From NCBI GenBank assembly GCA_036008685.1, contig DASYNF010000168.1:1-25963 (forward strand): a stretch of DNA of 25,963 bases, given 5' to 3'. Made by a program: the position numbers and the translations under genes. Source of the DNA: Actinomadura_C sp036008685. Its GTDB lineage: Bacteria > Actinomycetota > Actinomycetes > Streptosporangiales > Streptosporangiaceae. Positions 1 through 7,333 of this stretch are shown here, piece after piece; positions within the stretch are counted from its first letter, which is position 1, and each line of letters opens with the position of its first letter. The notes below the pieces were generated by a model. The model did no database searches. It had not been told where the DNA came from and saw only the letters and a list, made by a program, of their open reading frames with translations.

Positions 1-288
1 GGCCTGCCCCTCGATCTCCACCCACCGTCCGAACCACTCCAGAGGGACCGTGACGCTCACGAGGTCGTCGAGCATGCGGGTAAGGACGCCTCTGGTCCCG
101 AGCGTTCCTTCCAGCCGGTCCATCACATCAGGCTTGGGAAGGTACCTGCCCTTTTCCCATGCGGTGACGAGAGACTCCGACACGAAGACCGCTTTGCCCA
201 GTGCACCCCGGCTCATCCCTTTTGCCTCGCGCGCCAGCCGTATCTCCCTAGCAAGAAACGTGCGCGCTGTCAGGTGATTACCGGCCAT
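1..288 (-). CDS. XRE-family (WhiJ-like) DNA-binding regulator, 3' end cut by window edge
   Basis: Reading the minus strand from the ATG at 288 gives an open frame of 96 codons that runs off the left edge, so only the N-terminus is visible. It begins MAGNHLTARTFLAREIRLAR and contains a helix-turn-helix of the XRE type (roughly residues 12-65: a RLAREAKGMS helix, a GKAVFVSES turn, then a recognition helix ending TAWEKGRYLP). The tail VPLEWFGRWVEIEG matches the start of the DUF5753 ligand-like domain that follows the HTH in actinomycete WhiJ-type regulators. A GGAG lies 11 nt before the ATG; a GTG at 297 is in frame as an alternative start. The gene is divergent from an anti-sigma-like ATPase at 417. 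WhiJ-type regulator, ATPase and a small DUF397 protein commonly cluster in Streptomyces development loci, so a DUF397 gene may lie just outside the window. The family is fairly certain; the role is inferred. Confidence 0.85.
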   Translation of the reverse strand, partial: MAGNHLTARTFLAREIRLAREAKGMSRGALGKAVFVSESLVTAWEKGRYLPKPDVMDRLEGTLGTRGVLTRMLDDLVSVTVPLEWFGRWVEIEGQA

Positions 289-379
289 CGTCCGCACATC
301 TCCGTAGGTTTCGTGAGCAAGCCTTGTGCAGGTGGGCTGCCCGTACTTTGCCTATCTCAGCGTAGACCGTCCACGAGAG

Positions 380-402
380 CCTGTGGATACCCATTTCACA
401 GG
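380..402. promoter_or_regulatory. Inverted repeat upstream of the HATPase gene, possible operator
   Basis: CCTGTG (380-385) and CACAGG (397-402) form a perfect 6-bp inverted repeat with an 11-bp spacer. It lies in the divergent intergenic region, directly before the Shine-Dalgarno-like GAGG and ATG of the ATPase gene. It could bind the neighbouring XRE regulator, but a 6-bp repeat can occur by chance. Confidence 0.25.
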
Positions 403-416
403 TGAGGACGGGCGCG

Positions 417-980
417 ATGACCCCTGATCAGCTTTCGGCCGGCCGGCCGGGCCGGCGTTCGCCGTCCAGCGGCGACGATCCCCAGGGCAGAGACATGAGG
501 CCCGCGATCGTCCTCGGGACGATGGACATTCCGGCCGAGGCCGGCCGGGTCAAGGCGGCACGGCACTGGCTGCGCGACCTGCTCGGCGAGGACCACCCGG
601 CGGTCTTCGAGGTTGAGCTGCTGGGATCCGAGCTGATCACGAACTCGATCCTGCACTCCGACTCCGCCAGGCTCGACGACCACGGACGCCCCGGAACCGT
701 GTCGATCGTCGTGCTCGCCCTCGCCCACGCCATCCGCGTCGAGGTCACCGACGCGGGATCAGCACGGGGAACGCCGCACGTGGTCGACGCCGGCACCGAC
801 GCGCTCAACGGCCGCGGCCTGCACCTGCTGCAGGAGATCACCGGCGGTCGGTGCGGCACGTGGGCCGATCAGACGAGCCGGACCGTGTGGTTCCAGCTCG
901 ACCACCCTTCGGAACCTGACGATCGGAATTCCGAAATGGACCGGATACCACGATATCGACGCCGTCCGCCGCCACTATAG
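417..980 (+). CDS. HATPase_c protein, RsbW/AbaA-like anti-sigma regulator
   Basis: Small GHKL-type ATPase of the serine-kinase anti-sigma class, about 187 residues from the ATG at 417. The N-box is ELITNSILHS, the G1 region is VTDAGSARGTP and the G2 box is GRGLHLLQEI, followed by the closing strand with WFQL. These form the ATP-binding fold that in RsbW/SpoIIAB phosphorylates an anti-anti-sigma factor. In actinomycetes many such proteins are stand-alone and sit beside WhiJ-like regulators, as here. The ATG at 417 has GAGG about 9 nt upstream; the in-frame GTG at 402 has no visible ribosome site, and an ATG at 495 would remove a disordered N-terminal stretch. The C-terminal 25 residues are rich in Asp, Arg and Pro and look disordered. 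The fold is certain; its partner sigma factor is unknown, though a STAS protein occurs at 10850. Confidence 0.82.
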   Translation: MTPDQLSAGRPGRRSPSSGDDPQGRDMRPAIVLGTMDIPAEAGRVKAARHWLRDLLGEDHPAVFEVELLGSELITNSILHSDSARLDDHGRPGTVSIVVLALAHAIRVEVTDAGSARGTPHVVDAGTDALNGRGLHLLQEITGGRCGTWADQTSRTVWFQLDHPSEPDDRNSEMDRIPRYRRRPPPL

Positions 981-1220
981 CCGTTATGCATAGTCGCCTC
1001 CGGCCTCATACCGGCATATCGAAAACAGATTTTGGGCAGCTATGTCAGAGCGCTACCCCAAATAGGTGTAAATAACCAGCAATAACGGACTGAGCTGATC
1101 TTGAGTTTTACGACGAATATATACACCATGATCATGTCGGTCTGTTCAATGGGGAGGGCGGACGCGGACGCGCGACTTGTACGCAACCCCGGCTGAGGGG
1201 CGACTCACGAGGAGGTCCGC

Positions 1221-2417
1221 ATGGTCGATTATTTCACCACGGAGCGTCATGAGAGCCTACGACAAGAGGTTCGGGCCTTCGCGGAGGCCGAAGTAGCCCC
1301 CTTGGTACCGGACATGGAAGCGTCCCGGTCCGTCCAGCACGAGTTGTCCCGGTTGATCGCCCGGCAGGGCTGGATCGGCGTCACGATCGGCCGGGAGTAC
1401 GGCGGGAGGGGCCTGGGGCACCTGGCGAAGACCATCATCATCGAAGAGGTGTCGCGGATCAGCGGGGCTATGGGCGCCATGGTCCAGGCCTCTCAGCTGG
1501 GCGTGGCGAAAATCGTCCACTACGGCAACGAGACTCAGAAGAAGACATGGCTGCCGGCCATAGCCGACGGAAGCTGCCTGCCCACGATCGCCGTTACCGA
1601 GCCCGGGTCCGGCAGCCATGTCCTGGGCATGACGACGAGCGCGGTGCGTGACGGGGACGATTACATTCTCAACGGCCGGAAAGCTTACGTCGGCAACAGT
1701 CACGTCGGTGACCTGCACGGTGTCGTGGTCCGCACCGGGCCCGGTTCCAAGGGACTGTCGGCGTTCCTGGTGGAGTCCGACCGGCCTGGCCTCTCGCTCG
1801 GCCGGCACCGTGCCGCCATGGGCCTGCACGGTTTCAGTTTCGGCGAGCTCATCTTCGACGACTGCCGCGTCCCCGCGGTGAATCGGCTCGGCGCCGAGGG
1901 CGACGGCCTGGCCGTCGCCTACTCCTCAAGCACCCTGTACGGCAGAGCCAACCTCACTGCCGTCTCCCTCGGCATCCACCGGGCGCTGCTGGAAGAGACC
2001 ACGGCCTTCGCCGCCGAGCAGCACCGCTACGGCAAGCCACTGTGCGAACTCCCGTCCATCAAGATGAAGCTGGGCCAGATGCAGTCCCGGATGATGACCG
2101 CCCGGCTGGCCGCCTACCATGCGGTGCACCTGCTGGATCAGGGCTTGCCGTGCGACGCGGAGCTGATGAACGCCAAGCTCGTCAACGTGGAGTACGCCTT
2201 GGACTCGGCGCGCAACGCGATGGAGGTGCACGCCGCCTGCGGGCTCTACACCGACCGGCCGATCGAGCGGTACCTGCGCGACGCGCACCACATCTTCGCC
2301 CCTGCCGGCACCTCCGATGTGCAGTTGCTCCGCCTCGGTGAAACGGCGCTGGGCATCAACAGGGGAGAGTGGTCTCAGCGGCTCGCCGCTCCCCCGGAGT
2401 TGGAGGCCGTGTCCTGA
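1221..2417 (+). CDS. Acyl-CoA dehydrogenase-family flavoprotein lacking the catalytic Glu
   Basis: Full-length acyl-CoA dehydrogenase fold, 398 residues, with GAGGAGG five nt before the ATG. It has an N-terminal helical domain, the FAD/substrate-loop motif TEPGSGS (126-132), the middle beta-domain, and a C-terminal helical domain with the HRYGKPL segment and LRDAHHIF...GTSDVQLLR. In medium-chain dehydrogenases the catalytic base is the Glu of the EGTSQIQR motif; here that position is Ala362 (PAGTSDVQ). The alternative base position used by isovaleryl-CoA dehydrogenase, just before the conserved Arg, is Gly241 (YGRA). Neither known catalytic Glu is therefore present. The protein may act on an unusual or carrier-bound substrate, may be a flavin oxygenase-type relative, or may use another base. 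It stands alone on the plus strand and ends at the base before the stop of the convergent GAF gene. The fold is certain; the reaction is unknown. Confidence 0.88.
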   Translation: MVDYFTTERHESLRQEVRAFAEAEVAPLVPDMEASRSVQHELSRLIARQGWIGVTIGREYGGRGLGHLAKTIIIEEVSRISGAMGAMVQASQLGVAKIVHYGNETQKKTWLPAIADGSCLPTIAVTEPGSGSHVLGMTTSAVRDGDDYILNGRKAYVGNSHVGDLHGVVVRTGPGSKGLSAFLVESDRPGLSLGRHRAAMGLHGFSFGELIFDDCRVPAVNRLGAEGDGLAVAYSSSTLYGRANLTAVSLGIHRALLEETTAFAAEQHRYGKPLCELPSIKMKLGQMQSRMMTARLAAYHAVHLLDQGLPCDAELMNAKLVNVEYALDSARNAMEVHAACGLYTDRPIERYLRDAHHIFAPAGTSDVQLLRLGETALGINRGEWSQRLAAPPELEAVS

Positions 2418-2987
2418 CTACCCCCGCAGTTCCTCGCGCTGGTGGATCCTCTCTACCAGCGCGGCTGCCTTGGCCTTGATGAATTCCAGCCCCGGACGGC
2501 CCCAGGGGCGCGGCTCTCGGTCCACGATGCAGATCGTGCCGAGAGTCGTGCCCGTACGGTCGATCAGCGGGGCCCCGAGGTACGAGCGGATACCGATCTC
2601 GTCGACCACCGGGTTGCCGGCGAATCGCGGATAGTCACAGACGTCGTCCAGCACCAGCGGGAGGCGCCGGACCACGACATGTGGGCAGTAGCCGTGGTCA
2701 CGGGACATCACCCGGCCCGGCTCCGCGGTGGCGGCGGATCCCGCCGCCAGGCCGGAGCCGGTCGGCGTGGCAGGAGGGGAGTACAGGCCGGCGAAGTACT
2801 GGCGGTTCTCGTCGATGAAGTTGACCATCGCGAACGGGGCGCCGGTCGCCTGGGCGAGGTTTCGTGCGAATTCGTCGAACTCCGGGTCAGGGCTTTCTCC
2901 CAGGCCGAGTTGACGCAGTCGTAGTACTCGCCGTGGCGCCTCCTCGTCCACGGGGGTCAGCAGGTGGTCTGAGGGGACATAGGTCAT
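2418..2987 (-). CDS. GAF-domain sensor protein, fifth gene of the conservon operon
   Basis: A 189-residue soluble protein that is essentially one GAF domain (about residues 35-185). Family landmarks are APFAMVNFIDENRQYF, DHGYCPHVVV, LVLDDVCDYPRFAGNPVV, GIRSYLGAPLI, and GTTLGTICIVDREPRPW. This subclass binds small ligands or acts as a protein-interaction sensor; no output domain is present. GGAG lies 6 nt before the ATG, and the gene begins 34 nt after cvnD, so it should be co-transcribed with the conservon. In Streptomyces conservons the fifth gene is often a cytochrome P450; a GAF protein here suggests a different sensing or effector component. Its stop codon directly abuts the stop of the convergent dehydrogenase gene. 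Confidence 0.85.
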   Translation of the reverse strand: MTYVPSDHLLTPVDEEAPRRVLRLRQLGLGESPDPEFDEFARNLAQATGAPFAMVNFIDENRQYFAGLYSPPATPTGSGLAAGSAATAEPGRVMSRDHGYCPHVVVRRLPLVLDDVCDYPRFAGNPVVDEIGIRSYLGAPLIDRTGTTLGTICIVDREPRPWGRPGLEFIKAKAAALVERIHQREELRG

Positions 2988-3021
2988 GACGGGCTCCGTA
3001 TCTGGCCTGAAGACGGGTGGT

Positions 3022-3603
3022 CTACGCGGGCTGGGAGGGCATGGCGGTGAGCAGATGCTGGATCAGGGAGACCAGCGCGGAGGTCGCGGAGCGGCTGTCA
3101 CGGGCGTCGCACAGCACGACCGGCACATGAGGCTTGAGTTTGAGGGCGGCCCGCACCTCCTCGGGGTCGTAGCTGAACGCGGTGTCGAATTGGTTGACCG
3201 CCACGAGGAAGCTGATCTCACGGCGTTCGAAGAAGTCGACGGCTTCGAAGCAGTCCTCCAGGCGACGGGTGTCGGCCAGGATGACGGCGCCCAGAGCACC
3301 GTTGGACAGCTCGTCCCACATGAACCAGAAACGGTCCTGGCCAGGAGTGCCGAACAGGTAGAGCACGAGATCAGGACTGACGGTCAGACGGCCGAAGTCG
3401 AAGGCCACGGTCGTGGTGGTCTTGTTCTCCACCCCCGCCAGGCTGTCGATACCGATGCTGGCCTCGGTAATGATCTCCTCCGTCGTCAAGGGCTCGATCT
3501 CGCTCACCGAGCCGACGAAGGTGGTCTTCCCAGCCCCGAAGCCGCCCGCCACCAAGAGTTTGACGGCGGTCGGAAGCAGGTCAGATCCGCTGTTGTAGGG
3601 CAT
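3022..3603 (-). CDS. cvnD: Conservon small GTPase (CvnD)
   Basis: A 193-residue Ras/MglA-like GTP-binding protein. The P-loop is GGFGAGKT (20-27), the switch II region is FGTPGQDRFWFMW (84-96) and the base-recognition motif is NQFD (137-140), with the second half of the G domain following. CvnD proteins are the G-protein output of conservons, paired with a roadblock protein that resembles their GTPase-activating partners. The ATG at 3603 overlaps the end of cvnC by 23 bp; a TTG at 3624 is in frame, but the ATG fits the family start better. The fourth gene of a tightly packed minus-strand operon. Assignment is very secure from motif and gene order; the downstream target is not known. Confidence 0.93.
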   Translation of the reverse strand: MPYNSGSDLLPTAVKLLVAGGFGAGKTTFVGSVSEIEPLTTEEIITEASIGIDSLAGVENKTTTTVAFDFGRLTVSPDLVLYLFGTPGQDRFWFMWDELSNGALGAVILADTRRLEDCFEAVDFFERREISFLVAVNQFDTAFSYDPEEVRAALKLKPHVPVVLCDARDSRSATSALVSLIQHLLTAMPSQPA

Positions 3604-3958
3604 CGAGCAGTGTTTCCAATACAAATCGGTCGGTGGGATCGGTGGCGGAGGAAGGGACTCGCATGGTCACCGCTCCGTAGTCGAGTAGATCGGACAGGAG
3701 GACTTTGGTGACGATCGCGGGCAGCCGCAGCCGCGCCGCGAGCTCGGCGACCGAGGTCGGATGGTCGCACAGGTCAAGGACCTCGGCGCGATCCGGGTCG
3801 AGGGGGGTCCGAGGGGCCCGGCCGGTGGCGATCACCATGGAGAGCAGATCCAGCTTGTTGGTGGGCCGGGTGCGCCCGTTGCTCACCGTGTACGGGCGTA
3901 CCAGACGACCGGCGTCACCGTCGAGCCATGGCCCGTCTTCGGGAATCGCCGTACTCAC
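3581..3958 (-). CDS. cvnC: Conservon DUF742 protein (CvnC)
   Basis: A 125-residue protein with the DUF742 pattern: an N-terminal RLVRPYTVSNGRTRP segment, a TPLDPDRAEVLDLC segment, and a winged-helix-like HPTSVAELAARLRLP with VTKVLLSDLLDYGAV, ending in VLETLLDAL. DUF742 proteins are the third component of conservons and probably act as scaffold or regulator between the roadblock protein and the GTPase. The ATG overlaps the stop of cvnB by 4 bp (ATGA), which indicates translational coupling; the 3' end overlaps the cvnD start by 23 bp. There is no transmembrane segment. Confidence 0.93.
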   Translation of the reverse strand: MSTAIPEDGPWLDGDAGRLVRPYTVSNGRTRPTNKLDLLSMVIATGRAPRTPLDPDRAEVLDLCDHPTSVAELAARLRLPAIVTKVLLSDLLDYGAVTMRVPSSATDPTDRFVLETLLDALQQRI

Positions 3959-4389
3959 GGTCTCGGATCCCCAGGAGCGGCGCCCGTCCGCCGGGCCGGC
4001 GTGGCCAGGAACGGGCGGACGCTCTTGACCAACTGAGACATCTCGTACCCGAGGACACCCGCGTCGACTTCCCGGTCCGCCAGCACCGTCAGGACGGAGC
4101 CGAAGCCGGCCGACGAGACGAACAGCAGGATGTCGTCGAGTTCCGCCACCACCTGCCGGACACCATCGCCGGCACCGAATTTGGTTCCGGCGCTGCGCGC
4201 GAGGGAGAACAACCCCGAGGCGATCGCGGCCAGGTGATCCGCGCGGTCGGGCTGCAATCCGTGGACGGCGTTCACCAGCCCGTCAGAGGACAGCAGCACG
4301 GCGCTACGGGTGTGGGGAACCTGCTCGATCAGGCTGCTCAGCAGCCAGGCGAAATCCGATTCCTGGCCTGGGGGGACATCACTGATCAT
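3955..4389 (-). CDS. cvnB: Conservon roadblock/LC7 protein (CvnB)
   Basis: A 144-residue roadblock/LC7-domain protein. Residues about 11-105 contain DFAWLLSSLIEQVPHTRSAV, the LLSSDGLV strand, the LAAIASGLFSLARSAG helix and a DDILLFVSSAGFGSVLTVLAD sheet region. Such proteins dimerise and bind the conservon GTPase. The start chosen is the ATG at 4389, preceded by AAGGAGAG; the open frame extends upstream to 4479, but that would overlap cvnA and lacks family similarity. It begins 49 nt after the cvnA stop and couples to cvnC through an ATGA overlap. Confidence 0.92.
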   Translation of the reverse strand: MISDVPPGQESDFAWLLSSLIEQVPHTRSAVLLSSDGLVNAVHGLQPDRADHLAAIASGLFSLARSAGTKFGAGDGVRQVVAELDDILLFVSSAGFGSVLTVLADREVDAGVLGYEMSQLVKSVRPFLATPARRTGAAPGDPRP

Positions 4390-4438
4390 GATGAATGGAC
4401 TCTCCTTAGGGAAATGTGCCACTTGGTCAGCGCGTGCC

Positions 4439-6145
4439 TCAGTTACCGCCCGAGGGTCCGCTCTCCTCGTCTTCGGCACGGTTGACGCCCCCCTGGAAGG
4501 CGGCCATCAAGCCCGGGATATGGTCGGCGACCGGTTCGTCGCGCCGGGTTGCGGGGGGTGCGTGCAACTCGGGCGCCAGGTGGGTCTGGACGCGGCGCTC
4601 CGGCAGTGCCGGGCGCACGTCATGGTCTGCCGGGTGCCGGGGAGAGAGATCGGCGGCGGGAGCCGTGGAGGTGGGCCGTACGGGCACCTGCAGGGGATCC
4701 CGCTCGCCGGGCCGCGGGCCGGGGTTCCGTTCGGGCAACCTCGGTCTCCGGCCGGCCACCGCGTACTCGTCGCCGGCCGCCGGGCTCTGCCCCGGGCCAT
4801 CGCCGCGGGCGGCAATGGGGCTCGGCACCTCGGCCGGCGGCAGAGCGGGGGCGAGGGGCGCAGAGGCGTGCCGGCCCGCAGCCGGGGCCTGAGCGGCCGG
4901 CGCGGGCGTGGTCCCCCGGTGTGCCGGTTGCGTTCGCCGCTGAGGCTCGCGGTCCTGCGACCCGGCCTCGATCATCCCCTTCGGCAGAACGACGACGGCC
5001 TGGACACCACCGTAGATATTGCTCTGCAGCTGGACCCTGATGCCGTGCCGGCGGGCCAGCGCGGAAACCACGTACAGCCCGATGCGGCCGTCGTTCAGCA
5101 GCTCGCTGATGTTGATCCGGCCGGGGTCGGCCAGCAGGCCGTTCATCTGACGCTGATCGGCGGATGACATGCCCAGGCCGCGGTCCTCCACCTCGATGGA
5201 CAGGCCGGCGGTGACGTTCTCGGCGCGGACCAGCACCTGGGTGTGGGGAGGAGAGAACTTGGTGGCGTTCTCGATGAGCTCGGCGACCAGGTGGATGACG
5301 TCGGCGACGGCGTTGCCGTGCAAGGTGCCATCGATCGGTGGCACCACCTTGGCTCGCGAATACTGCTCGACCTCGGCGATGGCCGCGCGCAACACCTCCT
5401 GCATGCTCACCGGCCTGCTCCACCGGCGCCGCGATGCGGCGCCACCGATGACCGCGAGGCTCTCCGACTGGCGGCGCATGCGGGTGGCGAGGTGATCGAC
5501 GGTGAACAGACCTTTGAGCAGGTCGGGATCCTCGACCTGAGCCTCCAGATCGTCGAGCAACTGGATCTCCCGATGGACCAGTGACTGCATCCGCCGGGCA
5601 AGGTTGACGAACACCTCCACCCGCTGGTCGGGTTCGCCGCCGGACGTCGATTTCGCTACGTGGAGGACGGCCTTCTGGGCGACGCGCTGGTCCCATTGCA
5701 GGTCACGCGCAAGGAGCGCGAACAGGTCGCCGCCCTCGGCGGACAGGCTCTCCGCGTCGCGCGGTGCGGGGCGTTCACCCCTCTCCACCTTTTCGACCAG
5801 CGACTGCAGGTCCTCCTGGCCGCGTGCGCTCAAGGACCGCAGGGCCTCGAGTCCCCGGTGCATCCGCCGGGTGACGGCGCCGGCTCCACAGGCGGCGGCG
5901 AACAGAACGAGCGCGACTCCCGCGACGGCCACGGCCAGCACCCCGCGGGTCACGCTCACGGACGGGTCCGCGGCGAGCAGAAACCCCACAATGGCGGAAC
6001 CCAGAAGCGCCATGACGGCTGCGGGCAGTAGAGAGATCCACAGGTGGAGATACTCCATGCCGCCCACGACGTGCGCGGATCGGCCACCATGCCGCCGGGC
6101 TTCCCGGCGTTCGGTGCGCGTGGCAGGTGGGAGGGGTTCAGACAT
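4439..6145 (-). CDS. cvnA: Conservon membrane sensor histidine-kinase-like protein (CvnA)
   Basis: A 568-residue membrane protein. There are two hydrophobic helices at about 34-58 and 68-90 with almost no extracellular loop between them, then a cytoplasmic linker, the helical region VDHLATRMRR (216-225) typical of conservon kinases, and a GHKL ATPase domain. The N-box is ELIENATKFSPP (289-300), the G1 box is EDRGLGM (320-326) and G2 is GRIGLYVVSALARRHG (353-368). Residues after about 395 are a Pro/Ala/Arg-rich, probably disordered tail of about 170 residues. Unlike many conservon kinases it has no large extracellular nitrate-sensor-like domain, so it probably senses a membrane or cytoplasmic cue. 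GAGG lies 6 nt before the ATG. First gene of the operon cvnA-B-C-D-GAF. Confidence 0.93.
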   Translation of the reverse strand: MSEPLPPATRTERREARRHGGRSAHVVGGMEYLHLWISLLPAAVMALLGSAIVGFLLAADPSVSVTRGVLAVAVAGVALVLFAAACGAGAVTRRMHRGLEALRSLSARGQEDLQSLVEKVERGERPAPRDAESLSAEGGDLFALLARDLQWDQRVAQKAVLHVAKSTSGGEPDQRVEVFVNLARRMQSLVHREIQLLDDLEAQVEDPDLLKGLFTVDHLATRMRRQSESLAVIGGAASRRRWSRPVSMQEVLRAAIAEVEQYSRAKVVPPIDGTLHGNAVADVIHLVAELIENATKFSPPHTQVLVRAENVTAGLSIEVEDRGLGMSSADQRQMNGLLADPGRINISELLNDGRIGLYVVSALARRHGIRVQLQSNIYGGVQAVVVLPKGMIEAGSQDREPQRRTQPAHRGTTPAPAAQAPAAGRHASAPLAPALPPAEVPSPIAARGDGPGQSPAAGDEYAVAGRRPRLPERNPGPRPGERDPLQVPVRPTSTAPAADLSPRHPADHDVRPALPERRVQTHLAPELHAPPATRRDEPVADHIPGLMAAFQGGVNRAEDEESGPSGGN

Positions 6146-6630
6146 CAGTGTCCTCGGTACATAGGGCCCGGTCAGCGACAGAAGTCACAATAGTGATTCC
6201 CATTACTTAGATAGACGAATGTTAGCGTTCGGCCGAGAGGTAACCGATCTGAACGTGATCGAGCGTCCGGGCCGATGACATCGGTCTTCACATCGATCCA
6301 TTGGCGGGCGTACATCCACCGCCGGCCGGCGGTATCGCGAGGTTTCGTTTCGAGGGGTCATGGCGGCCCTTGGCGCTGCCGGATGCCGCTGAGGCAATGA
6401 GCTCGCGGCCTTTCACGTCATCACCCAGAGCCTTGCGTCGCGCGGCGTCCATCGACCGGCGCCGGCCACGATTGTGATGATCTTGCCATCTGGCACGGTA
6501 CCAGGACCAGGCGGTCCGAAGATTTTCCGGGAACCGTGCAACCTCCGCCGGGGGTCATGCGTATTCAAGGGTCGCGGGAGCTTGAAAGGACCGCACCGTT
6601 CACATCTGCCTCACCCCCCGAGGAGAGACC
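6146..6630. other. Divergent intergenic region between cvnA and the anchor-P gene
   Basis: This 485-bp stretch separates two divergent genes. I see no convincing protein-coding gene in it; the short open frames lack ribosome sites and family similarity. It holds a perfect 16-bp palindrome ACCGCCGGCCGGCGGT at 6318-6333 and a shorter CCGATG-A-CATCGG at 6272-6284, both of unknown use, and a possible ECF-type promoter near 6538-6565. The part nearest cvnA (6181-6225) is comparatively AT-rich and is the likely site of the cvnA promoter, although I could not fix a clear -10/-35 pair. Confidence 0.6.
6538..6565 (+). promoter_or_regulatory. Possible ECF (SigE-type) promoter for the secreted protein gene
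   Basis: GCAACC at 6538-6543 is followed after 16 nt by CGTATT at 6560-6565, resembling the GCAACC-N16-CGTC-type promoters read by actinomycete envelope-stress ECF sigma factors. An overlapping GGGAACC lies at 6529-6535. The site is about 65 nt before the ATG of a secreted protein, which suits an envelope regulon. It is a short match made by eye. Confidence 0.35.
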
Positions 6631-7275
6631 ATGCGCCTGACGCAGCTGACCACGATCGCGGCAGTCGCCGGCGTCATCGCCGCGCCGCTCGCGATGACGC
6701 CACAGACGGCGTTCGCGAGCACCGACGCGACCGGTTCCGCCTACGCCATCGCCGGGAGCGGAGTGGCCGCCATCCCCGCGACCCCGGCGGTGTCCTCCTC
6801 GGCGCGGCAGGCGACGCAGACGAGCGCCGTCAAGGTGCCCGCCAACCCGCTCGTGCAGGCCTCGGTCCTCAACGCCTCCGCCAAAGCGGGTCACGCGCGG
6901 GCCGTTGTGGCCGACCTGAAGGTCGCGAAGCTCGGGCTCGCCGCGCACCTGATCACCGCGAAGTGCGAGAACGGCGCCGGCACCTCGAACCTCGTCAAGG
7001 TGGTCCTGAACGGCCATGTGCTGAGGGCCGGCGCGCAGCCCAACAGCACCGTGACCGTGCCGCTGGACAAGCTGGGCACGGTCTCGGTCGTCCTGAACAA
7101 GCAGGTCCGGGACGCGAGCGGCCGTCTCACCGTCACCGCCCTCGAGCTGAGCGCGCCGCTCGGACCGGGCAAGGTCGAGAAGATCAGCATCGCCTCGGCG
7201 ACCTGCGGGCAGGCCGCCGGCACCCCCGCTCCCATGCCCACCCCGGTCCCCGGAGACCTGCCCGTCACCGGCTGA
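6631..7275 (+). CDS. Secreted choice-of-anchor P-like surface protein ending in LPVTG
   Basis: A 214-residue exported protein. Residues 1-29 form a Sec signal peptide with a hydrophobic core and a probable cleavage site after TAFA. After a Thr/Ala-rich linker, residues about 72-192 form a beta-rich domain with one Cys at each end (C112 and C192). The pattern LITAKCENGAGTSNLV, VVLNKQV and GRLTVTALEL resembles the domain of actinobacterial choice-of-anchor P proteins. The chain ends PAPMPTPVPGDLPVTG and stops there. An LPxTG-like motif is thus present, but the hydrophobic helix and positive tail required for sortase are absent. GAGGAG precedes the ATG by 5 nt and a strong hairpin follows the stop. 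The protein is probably released or held by other means. The family call is moderately sure; the function is unknown. Confidence 0.75.
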   Translation: MRLTQLTTIAAVAGVIAAPLAMTPQTAFASTDATGSAYAIAGSGVAAIPATPAVSSSARQATQTSAVKVPANPLVQASVLNASAKAGHARAVVADLKVAKLGLAAHLITAKCENGAGTSNLVKVVLNGHVLRAGAQPNSTVTVPLDKLGTVSVVLNKQVRDASGRLTVTALELSAPLGPGKVEKISIASATCGQAAGTPAPMPTPVPGDLPVTG

Positions 7276-7296
7276 GCCCCCCTCCCCCCCCGAAAA

Positions 7297-7332
7297 GGCG
7301 GTGGGGGGCCGGGTGCACGGCCCCCCACCGCC
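7297..7332. terminator. Strong bidirectional terminator hairpin
   Basis: A perfect 14-bp stem, GGCGGTGGGGGGCC (7297-7310) and its reverse complement (7319-7332), encloses an 8-nt loop. It lies between the stop codons of two convergent genes, 1 nt before the stop of the ligase gene. There is no T-tract, as is usual in actinomycetes. Confidence 0.85.
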
Positions 7333-7333
7333 G

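Noticed and set aside
6203..6397. A 64-codon minus-strand frame in the cvnA upstream region
   Set aside because: No ribosome site, no recognisable motif, and Arg/Pro-rich composition typical of chance frames.
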